Below, piece by piece: positions 32,418-43,000 of a stretch of 64,000 nt of DNA. Made by a program: the position numbers and the translations under genes. Source of the stretch: Patiria pectinifera (taxonomy: Eukaryota > Echinodermata > Asteroidea > Valvatida > Asterinidae); the NCBI GenBank assembly GCA_029964075.1, contig CM057130.1, positions 5,890,001 to 5,954,000 on the forward strand. Reading direction: 5' to 3'. The first letter of the stretch is position 1. Every line of letters starts with the position of its first letter. Below the pieces are notes generated by a model. The model was given only the letters and a program-made list of their open reading frames with translations, was not told the DNA's origin and did not search any database.

Positions 32418-33490
32418 AACCTAGAACCATAAACAAGCTACATACTCTTTGCCTACAATATAGGTTTCATTTTTTCCAAAAAGCTAGTGGAAGATCTGTG
32501 AGGAGTATGTAATATTTCTACAAGTTGGTTCCAAAACCTACAAATAATAACTCTGATATATATCTCACAACCTCTCTTTGTGTATTACATGTGCATCTGT
32601 ATATATATATACATACCAAAAACATTCAAATACATTTTCTTGTAAAAGGTTTACATGCGTTAATAAATACACACAAAATCTTATATACACTTTCATCTTT
32701 AAGTTATGCCACAATATTGCTAGCGATACCACGTGCAGTCTATGTTCACGGATGTACATTCTGAGGATTATTTCTGGAAGATTACTTTATGGACTTCTTA
32801 CATGCAAGCATGTGGCACCTTTTTGAGCACAGTCATTTACTCAAGCTCAAGATGGCTCATGTTTTAAAGGCAGATAGGATCATTGTTTTTCATGCCTTTC
32901 GCTTGTTTCCAATAATAACACCACTCAGAATCGAAAGAAAAATTTTCAAAACCTGTTGAAGTTTCAGCTCAATGGATATTACACTTTTTGAGAAAACAGT
33001 GAAACACATAAACATCATTCGCTACCTTTTGATCACGAAACAAGATTTTCTCAAAACCATTCTTAACTTTCAAAAATCAGTCAGTTGACTGGTCATTGAT
33101 GATATCACCTTCATGTCTTGATTTCTTCTAAATGACAGCAAGCCAGAAAGAATAATTTCACAGGGTGTTTAGTTGCAGTACGATCTTTTATCCAAGTAGG
33201 ATTTTCAATAATAATTTGATAGGTTACTTTTGAGATAAATGAAAATGATCCTATATGCCTTTAAGTGAGAGGGCCACGCGTCTTTCAGACAAACAAATTG
33301 AAAAAAAGTTACTCAAGCCAAAGTTGCAAAATGAAACCCAATAAATGACACCTGTCATATAAAACAATGACATCCAGTTCCCACTGGCAATCTTCATTAT
33401 TCCAAAGATTTGAATTAAGTACATAAATGTTTGATGTTTGAAACAGCAGTAACAATGTCAAATTATCAAATGTCGTTTAGAATGAGGCGA

Positions 33491-33749
33491 GGGCCCAGTT
33501 CATAGCGCTGCTTAACAGCCGATTTTGTGCTAACCGAGTCACCGTCTATTTTATAGAGACCGAAAGCAGTAAACAAAAGCACGCTAAACCACACAGGAAA
33601 AAGATGCTTAAATCAGTGACGTAACACTAGAAATCGCCATGCGCGTGCAGCTGTTAGCACGAAATAGTACTTAAGCAGCGGCATGATTTTCTGCTTTGGT
33701 AAGCACAACTTTTCTGCAAACTGTTAAGCAGCGCTCCGAAATTGGGCCC
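33491..33749. mobile_element. MITE with GGGCCCA(A/G)TT inverted termini
   Basis: 259 bp. The ends are inverted copies: GGGCCCAGTTCATAGCGC and the complement of the right end, GGGCCCAATTTCGGAGCGC, both followed by TGCTTAACAG. No clear target duplication. It begins 142 bp beyond the INSC stop, so probably lies in its 3' UTR. A related terminus is at 62010. Confidence 0.7.
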
Positions 33750-33890
33750 AGAGTAAAGTCAATGGAACATGAGTTTGCTCGCCTGAAACTAAAATCTAAA
33801 GTTGCTCCTAAAACCATTTTGTTCAGTGCGACTCTGGAACGCCAGTCAACAAAGGTGTAGAATATATATGTGCACATTTCTGGCCATATG

Positions 33891-34022
33891 TCATACAAAA
33901 CTCTCTTTAGTTGCTGAACACATGAGGTACGAGTCGATGAGTCTTGGTTTGATGAGCTGGTCGACGTCGGAAGACTTGAAGACGGAAGGGCCCAGGAGGT
34001 TGTGGAGCTTTCTCAATGCAGC
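33891..34022 (-). CDS. INSC: INSC last exon
   Basis: 132 bp, phase 0; minus-strand acceptor TTTTTCCCAG. AALRKLHNLLG through DVDQLIKPRLIDSYLMC to ESFV and TGA. This is the clearest match to the vertebrate C-terminus. Confidence 0.93.
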   Translation of the reverse strand, partial: AALRKLHNLLGPSVFKSSDVDQLIKPRLIDSYLMCSATKESFV

Positions 34023-37000
34023 CTGGGAAAAACAGAAGGGTAAAGGATTGTCCAAAATGAGGTCATATTATTGAAACTGAACATCAGAGGACTACTGAAA
34101 CATGCAAACGGCTAACGGTACAAAAAACGTAGGTCCGAGTTTAAACTTTGAACTTAACCATCCAGACGAAGTTCTTTTTCAAGAAACATTAACCCCAACC
34201 CCAATTTGCTTTCTTTATTTTAGACCTTTTAACTTACAAGGCAGGCAACAAGGACCGGCTCACTGTCATTCCTCTCTCGTCTGTTGCAGCAAAGCTCCAC
34301 TAATCTTGGTATCGCTGCAGAGGTACAAAAACAAAAAAAAGAAAAGCACAACAGGCATTCAAACTCTTTCTAATTACCATCTGAAATGGTTATGCAAGAA
34401 TTCCATAATCAAACTGCTTCGCAACATTTCAGGTATGTCTTTGGATGGTTTAACTCCAAGGCTACGGCAGTCTGTCCGATCATACAACCTGGCAATGGAG
34501 GTACCAAGATCAAACCTGGTCAACCATCAAAGGTCCTTTTTACCATCTACGGCCCGCATATGGAACTCTCTTCCTGCCCACATACCCACTAACAGGAACC
34601 TGGCCAGCTTCAGTAGGGTGGTGAATCGCTATCTGGGCGACAAGCCATCAGCAGTCTCAATTAATAATGTTTCTAGCTGTTAAGGCCCAGATATGCCTTG
34701 TTAAAAAAAAATGAAAAAAAATGATCTTTCTTAATCCGTTTCCTATTGGAATCTCTTAACCAGTTCATTCCTGCACCTAGGATATCCAAGGCTATGTCAA
34801 CATATGGATGCCAGCCTGTCATGCACTCAAACTATGTAGAACCCATCGGTGCCTATAAAGTCCAATAAGATTGAACTGATATTGATGCAATGATACTGAT
34901 GCAATCAATCCATTACCACCTGTACTACACTGTATTACATAGTGTTTATCCAACAATGAATCTTTAAAACCATAGAATAGAAGAGAGCAACAGGCATGAC
35001 GGCTTTTGGGGGGGGGGGGAGGGAGTGGTACATTGTACAAGTCATGTGGAGTGTCATGGCCTAGCGGTTAAGAACACCGGCGGTTAAGAACACCGGACTC
35101 ATGCTCTGGTGTTTCAGAGGCAACAGTGGCGTGGGTTTGAGCCCGCCGGGTGGACACTTGTGCCCTTGAGCAAGGCACTTAACCATTATTGCTTCGTCCT
35201 TCGGATGGGACGTAAAGCCGTAGGTCCCGTGTGTTGTGTCATCCAACGCACGTAAAAGAACCCATTGACACTTATCGCAAAGAGAAGGAGTTTGCCCCGG
35301 TGTTTCTGGCCTCCTGTATAAACTCCCACGCGGAGTATTTAGGAGATGAACCAACCAAGAACCAAGAACCAAGAAGAACAAGGAATATGAGTAAAACTCA
35401 CCATCTAATTCCAGAATGAGCTCAGCGCTATCCTGGTCTCTGGCCAATCTTGCTAGGGCAATGGCTGCCTTCTGGTGCACCTTCTCACAAGACGACGACA
35501 TCACCACATCCTGCTTGCCACCGCTGCCGCTGCAGCCGCCGCTCAGCCCGCTGCCCTTCAGACCTTTCTTGGCGCTGCTCGGGTGGACTAGCGCCCTCGT
35601 GTGGAGAAAGTCCACCAACAGCTCCGTGCCGCCCGACACCATGATCTCTTTCCGACACTGGTCCGTGACGGCCATGTTGGCCAGTATTGTTGCTACCTGA
35701 AAATATCAGTAGAAGGTTTCACCATAACTGCAACTTGCTTCCTTTCAGACCACTCACTATTTATTCCATAGAGTTCGGATATGAGAGAAGCATTTCTCAT
35801 CTTAATCATGAGAAGAATTTCTCATCTTTAATATCAGAGAAGAATTTCTCATCTTTAACAAGAGAAGAATTTCTCATCTTTAATATCAGAGACGAATTTC
35901 TCATCTTTAACAAGAGAAGAATTTCTCATCTTTAATATAAGAGAAGAATTTCTCATCTTTAATATAAGAGAAGAATTTCTCATCTTTAATATCAGAGAAG
36001 ATTTTCTCATCTTTAACAAGAGAAGAATTTCTCATCTTTAATATAAGAGAAGAATTTCTCATCTTTAATGAATCTAGGCGAGCCTAGTAAAGCTGGTCCC
36101 AGAGTGCACAAAATTCTATTCAATTGATTCAGAATGGCTATTGACTGGAAGTCTTTTCATGCATGTGGTCTACACAATGGGTCGGATTGAGCCCATCCAT
36201 TAGTATTACAGGGTAATCCTATACAATAGCACTGCCCAACTCACAAGTTTCAGTCAGTCAGTGAGATAGGTACAAAGAGACTTTAGGCTGGCCCTCTTGG
36301 ACCGGCACAACTAGCTTTTATTCAAATCTTATGCATGCATATCTGCTTCAAAGTGTTCAATTAGAATTGGTGCGATTCATTATTTTAATACTCTGTATAA
36401 TCATACAACTTTTCAGGCAGAATAGTACAATGTAAAACACTATTTTATGATGGAAAAAGGTCAGAGTTCAGTAAGACATTCCACTGGGTCAATCCTAACT
36501 AATGAAAATATAATCCTGAATTTGATTGAAATATTGAACCTAACAAATATGTAAATATTTTTTTTACCTGGTCTTTGCAGTACAAGGTGTTGGCCATGCC
36601 GTTATTGCAGCCCTTGACTAGCGCCCTCGCTGTGTGGAAGCTGGCCAGGCAATCGCAGGCCATGCTGTCCATGAAGGTGATGTTGGCTATTGCAGAAGTC
36701 GCGATGACAAAGACAGAACTTGATGAAGCACACCCGGATAACGCTGAAGGCAGAAAATTAAGACCACAAGATTATCCGATTTAATTTTCAAAGCTCACAC
36801 TAATATAACACAATGTAGGCCACATTTAAAATATTAAAATGGAGGGCCAACAATTTTAAACCAAATTTATAACCAGTTGTGTTTTTAATGAAGGAATGAG
36901 CTTTACAGATTTTTGGGAACTGAGGAAGTGTCAATGCAAATGATTTATTGAAAACAAATAAAACATCACAAGTCAATCACAGATCAAATTTGGGGTGATT

Positions 37001-40000
37001 TTTACGTCAATCACCCCGATGCAAAAATTCCATCTTATGAATAGTTAATGCGGTACTCGCTGCTATCATGCTATGTACATCAGATTCGAACCAGCCACCC
37101 GATCCCGTTAGCTCGGTGGTCAAGTGGTAAGACATCTGCACTAGAAAGCAGGAGGTCGTGGGTTCGAGTCCCACCCGAGTGATTTTTTCCAACTTTCACC
37201 CGGGAGGTAACACACTGAGTATACAGTGAATAAACGTCGGTGAAGGGCAAAACCTAATTTGATATACATCACCCCGAAGCAAAAATTCCATCTTATGAAT
37301 AATCAATCACAGATGACTCAGACTTGATTAAATTCACAAGCTGCTGGGCTGACGTCAAAGCCCTTTCTTTCCGATTGTTCGTACCTTGTTACTAACGACG
37401 TTAGTTGTGATTGGTTTATGAGTTGACTTGTGAAGGATTTCACAACAAATCTGACTAGTGATCTTCGTTACCCTGCTGGCCGTCGATCTTACCAGTTAAT
37501 TCTTTCAGCAAGTCTTCCATGTACTCAATGAACCCTAGTAAGTGATGGTAATTGTCGATATTCGGTGACGTGATCTGTGCAATGACTGACGCTGCCTCTG
37601 CCTTGACTGCCTCCGTTGCCGTGGGAGAAGACAAGATTTCACTCAGGTATTCCACGCCACTTGCCTGAAAAGATACAAGAATTCTTGGTGAAATATTTTG
37701 CATATAGGGGCATGTAAATTTTCCGATGCAGTGATGTAAATTTGTAAGCCACTTCCCATACACATATCCGCTTGAGTTATAAACTGGCAAAATCAGAGTT
37801 GCTGACTCAAGTCATGTGACTTGGACTCGAGTCGGACTCGAGTCGCTATTTTTGTGACTTGTGACTTGACTTGTAAATACCAGCTTTGACTTGTCACTTG
37901 ACTTGGACTTGCAAACAATGACTTGTGACTTGACTTGGGATTGCAAAAAATGACTTGTTACCAACCCAAGTCAGACGCTAAATCCAGTAAAATGAATAGT
38001 TCCCACTAGTTTCAAAAGTTTTCAATAAGACTGTCACAACAAACTACACAGTTTTCAATGACCAAGTCTCTTGCTTAATGTAATGGTTGAACAAACTTTG
38101 AAAGGAACCTTTCATGAAAAGAAAGCAGGCCTTTGTCAATTGCATGTAAAATACCGGATAGCCTAACCCATTGGTCGGCGTTTAGTATACATGAAAATTG
38201 AACAATAAAGTGTTAGTATACTACATGTAATCGAGTGAGTGAAGTCTTTTTTTCATGTCATCTCAACATTTATTTCTACAATGTAAAGTAAATTTATTAA
38301 AGTATACAAAGGGCAAATATCCGACAGATATGTGATAAACTACAAGAATAGTAATAACAACACATTGAAAAAGGGGAATTAAGGAGGCATGTTCAAAATA
38401 ACTCGTAAGTTGACGCCAGGTTCTTTTAGCTTATTACAGCTGGACAAAATAATGTGCAACTTGACGTGTTCTTGGACAAAGATACTTGTGACATGACTTG
38501 TGTTTAGACCAAATGACTTGTGACTTGACTTGTGACTGGACCTAATGACTTGTGACTTGACTTGTGACTGGACCTAATGACTTGTGACTTGACTTGGACT
38601 TGCAAACAATGACTTGTGACTTGACTTGGACTTGCAAAAAATGACTTGCTGCCACCTCTGGGCAAAATAGGCTCACATTATTAAGATGTTGAGTATTTCT
38701 AATTTGGTTTCATTTGGTCTTACCCTCTCCAACTCCTGTCTTCCCTCTGCAACATTGCACAGATTAGCCACGGTCTTGAGAGCCATGGGCTTCATGGCAT
38801 TGAGAGATGCTTGTTGGCAGAGCTGCAGTAAAGCTGGAATAGCGCCCTCCTGTGACAATAATGAGGCAAGAGTTTAAAAAAAATCTCTCAAAATCACGGG
38901 AAAAATATTGAAACCCCTTCAATCTGAACACAAACATGGAAATTAGAATGCAGCAACTGTAATCATCACAGTAGAAGCAGGGTTAAATAAAGTCAGAATC
39001 TTCAAAGTATTTGCCGAAACACCCTCCAGGGATCAGATTGGGGGAAATGAAAAATCCTTCGCAATAATCAGCAAAGAGTTTAAGGGTCAGAGCAACATAG
39101 GGCCCAGAGCAACATAGGGTCTATGGTATATGTTCGTATTTGCTTAAAGGGAATGTACAACATTTGCTTTTGCTGCAATTTTCAGAAATAAATGGATTTG
39201 CAAAAAATAAACGTTACAGCAAATATTGTTAATAGATGCTGGATTAATTGTTGTAGATGCTGAAAAAAACAAGAAAACCAATCATTTTCTTGTAGTCTGG
39301 TTCCCTGACCCCACTTAAGATGAAACGGAGCAATATGTACATGTGTAGGCTTTGGGGAATTGTAAGGTCAGAGAATCAGTCTAGCAGGCTTGTACCTCTT
39401 CACAGGTGTGCAATCAATTGCAAAAAAAATGCGGAATAACTAATTATAGAAATATTCGGAGCAGTTTTTGAAAAATAGTTAGTTTTCTCCAACTCTGGTC
39501 GGCCGACCAGCGTTGGAAAAATACAATTTTTCTTGAAAATATCAGCACACCAGGAGCCACGATTTTTACAGGACTGTCATTCCCTAACAATCCAGTAAAG
39601 TATTTTGTGATAATTTGATCATTTCGTTTTGTTGATGTTTACAAATGTTGTATCTTCCCTTTAAAGGCACCCCTTACAATACCCTTTCTTTTGTCCCATT
39701 AAAACTTTCATAAGTAAAAACACCTTTACAGTAACACCTACAGAATTCCAAATTTCAAAAGGGATTCTATATAAATTCTGAAATCGGAGAAAATCCTGAC
39801 AAAAACAAATCCTAAAATCGGGAAAAATCCTGTCAAAATTCATCCCTGCACCATATTTTTGAGAAGTAAAACAACTTATGTGTTAAAGCTATAGTCCATC
39901 ATTTGCAGCCATCCGAAAAGTAACTGGCGTAATTATTGTTGAAAAACATACTTGGTTGAAAGATAGTAAGGGGACTAAACTCCCTATGAAATTATTTTGA

Positions 40001-43000
40001 AGTAATCAACGAAAGAAGGCCTTTCCAACGGCGCGTCTTAAGACGCACCATTGGAAATTTCTGTTAGTTGTTCGTAATATTATTCGGCAAAGCGCTTGCA
40101 AACGTTGACACGAAGCACACGCGCGCGGTTGCTATAATTCGGATCAGTGCGCGACATCGTGTAGCTGCAATCGGCTCAATGAGAACGTGTCTCGGATGCT
40201 GAATTCAGGCCCAATTCAAAACATGATTCAACAACTTTTGATTTGAAATTGAGATCCTAGAATGCTGTTTTTCTCGGAATATACAGCTGAAGCTGAGCTG
40301 AAACTTCATCAGGTTAATTGTTCAGTACCCTTCTTTAGATTTTGAACACTTTTGTTGCTTCAAACAAACAAAATGCACAAATTACAAATGATGGACTCTA
40401 TCTTTAACCATGAACGAGACCTTACCTTGGCAAGTAACCTTCTGATTTCACTATCATCTTCAGACAGACAGTGTATGGAGTTGATGGCAATCTTGATGTT
40501 GTACTCACTGGCGGACTCGTGAATACTCCTCACAACCGTCTGAAAAGAAAACACAAATCAAGATTATCAAATTAGCATCATTTCTGTGCATAAAGCGACC
40601 TGGTATTGGTGAGATTAATGGATATCTTGATTTATAAGATGGAATGTTTGCATCAGGGAAATGAGAATTTGAACAACTTAATTTTTAACTCAAACAACTT
40701 CCTGCTGCTTGGAGATATCACCCTAGTAATTAATTGTTTTTCTTCCAAACTATTGAAAAGACCAATATGCAATGCTCACAAAATTGTCCTTATGTACATC
40801 CTAATTAATCAGCGTGAAAGGGAATGCAACTTAGAAATTTGTGAAGTTGCAAGTTTTGAGTTACGAAATTTATAAAGTTGAACACATTTTAGGTTAATTA
40901 TTTTGAATTTAAAAAGAGAAATTGAACCTGCTATTATAAAATGTATCTTTCCGGTGCTCTACCAACTGAGCTAGCCTGCAGTACATACCCATTTTGTCAA
41001 TGTCTTTGTTCAAGGGGTGACAGTTAAAGCTGGACAAATTCTAACGTGAATGTTTCCTTATGTTAAATTCCAATTGCATTCTCACTCACGTGAAGTAACT
41101 TTCATTCCAACGAACAAAGAAATCAGAACAAAGCACTGTGTCCCAAGAAACATCCAATGTCCTTATCTCACAGGCATCACTGAACAATAACTTCACCTTA
41201 ATAAAGAGGTATTCTGACCTGAATGAGGATGCCTTGCACCATGTGAACCAAGTCGTTGAACGCCTTCCCTAAACTGCTCAGTACGTTCAAAGTCGGTAAC
41301 GCAGGGGGTAGAGTCCCGTTCAACTCTTCAAAACTGTAAATTAAAAAAAAACAAATTGATTTACTGATCCAATCACAACTATCACTAAAGATTCTTGAAG
41401 TCTTTCGTATTATTTTACCAGGAAAGCCAAACCATTTTTCAGTGAACAGTTCTCTCCCTAAGGGCCCTACCATGTAGGAATATAAAAAAATTAAGAATTA
41501 TTGCTCAAACCCCCACATGGTCAAAACTTAAAGGGAGAATACAACATTTGCAAACATCAAAAAATAAAACTACCAAATCATTTTGAAATACCTTGCTAGG
41601 CTGTTAGTGAATGACAGTGTAAAGCATCCTGTAAAATCATGGCACCTGGTATACTGTCATTTCAAGAAAAGTGGTATTTTTGTATCAATTTCCAACGCTG
41701 ATCGGCCGATCAGCGTTGGAAACAACTGGCTTTTTTTTCAAATACTGGCCCCAATTGACCATCGCACTTGTTTGCAATCGATTTCAAGCCTATGAACGGG
41801 TACGAGCCAGCTAGACTGGTTCCCTGACCTTACAATTCCCCAATGTATGTAAACTGCTCTGTTTCTTCTTATATGGAGTCAGGGAACCAGACTACAGGAA
41901 AATTATCGTTTTTCTTGGTTTTTATAGCATTTTCGAACCCAAAACCTCAAAAAAGTCAGTGTAACTATATTTGCTATATATTTCTAACCCCCCAATTCCA
42001 TCCATTTCTGAAAATTACAGCAAAAGCAAATGATGTATATTCCCTTTAATAAACATTAGAAAAAACACAATAAAAAATGTGACAAAGTGGAAGTGGCAGA
42101 AGTGTGGAAGAGCTGAGGATAGCGACGATTGAAAGAGAACAGGTGAAGGCGGCGACCCAAGGGATACACCTCCATTACAATCTGAGGACGAGGGGGCCAC
42201 GGACGCAAGTCTATGTCAAATGATGATGATGATAAAAACCAACTATTGAGTTAAATGCAGCTGGAAAAGAAAATTAAAATTGGCTTTAAATATTAAAATT
42301 GTATACTTAGTTATGAAATGTATTCAGATTTCAGTAAAAATCACATTAAAAATGTTCAACACGAAAACTCTGCACGTCACCAAGAAAGGTAAAAATAGCC
42401 CCAGACATATCCCTTAAAAACCTAAGAGTCCCAAACGACTCGGATGTTGTACTGTATTAAAAAAAAGGTCAAGAAGGATGGTCAGTTTTGAGTTAAGATT
42501 TCTTTTTACTTTGCAGCTCAGGCAATAGTTGTCATGCTCTGTTGGTTTTACAATTTCCAGGCAGGAGTGCCACATAAAAAGAGCAATTGATTCATATTGG
42601 CAGTGAATTTGATACTGCAAAGCCGTCTTTGTCAGAGTGCTTTTCCTCTTAACATGTGATCCAGATGTACACACTATAAAAATGCTGCAATGTAACGCCC
42701 CCAGATTCAATGGGTTTCAGTGCTGAATCAAATAGTGTTTATCTGTTACAACTGAATCTGGACACTTTCAGTTGAAACGCATTCGATTTCATCCTGCCTT
42801 TCTCAACTTTGTGGAGTAGTTATGATTTCAAAGGGAAGCAAACAATTATAATAATAATGTGTATTTATAAGGCGCACGTGTCCACCAATATTGGTGCTCA
42901 AGGTGCTACATGTACATCATTATAAACCTTCTCACTGGGCCAATGAAACATTCCAAACACAATCTCAGCTACCTGAACCTGGGAAGTACACAGCTCAATG

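Larger units (their letters stand above)
30711..33890. other. Space between convergent catalase and INSC genes
   Basis: Very AT-rich. AATAAA at 30907-30912 and 31893-31898 could end catalase transcripts (3' UTR 0.2 or 1.2 kb). On the minus strand TTTATT at 32171-32176 is a possible signal for INSC. A GC-richer segment at 32040-32165 has two CTAGGGG(C/T)CT words. The inverted-repeat element at 33491-33749 would lie in the INSC 3' UTR. Confidence 0.5.

Noticed and set aside
34102..34350. N-terminal part of the 193-codon plus-strand frame
   Set aside because: It overlaps the INSC exon 34238-34314 on the other strand, and only the C-terminal 80 residues resemble a LINE reverse transcriptase.
35766..36070. 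CRISPR-like array of short repeats
   Set aside because: Units are contiguous with degenerate linkers and no unique spacers, and the genome is eukaryotic: a minisatellite.
37108..37181. tRNA gene candidate
   Set aside because: A and B boxes and an almost complete acceptor stem are present, but the anticodon loop has eight bases and the same downstream sequence recurs at 46987-47072, so it is a SINE head.
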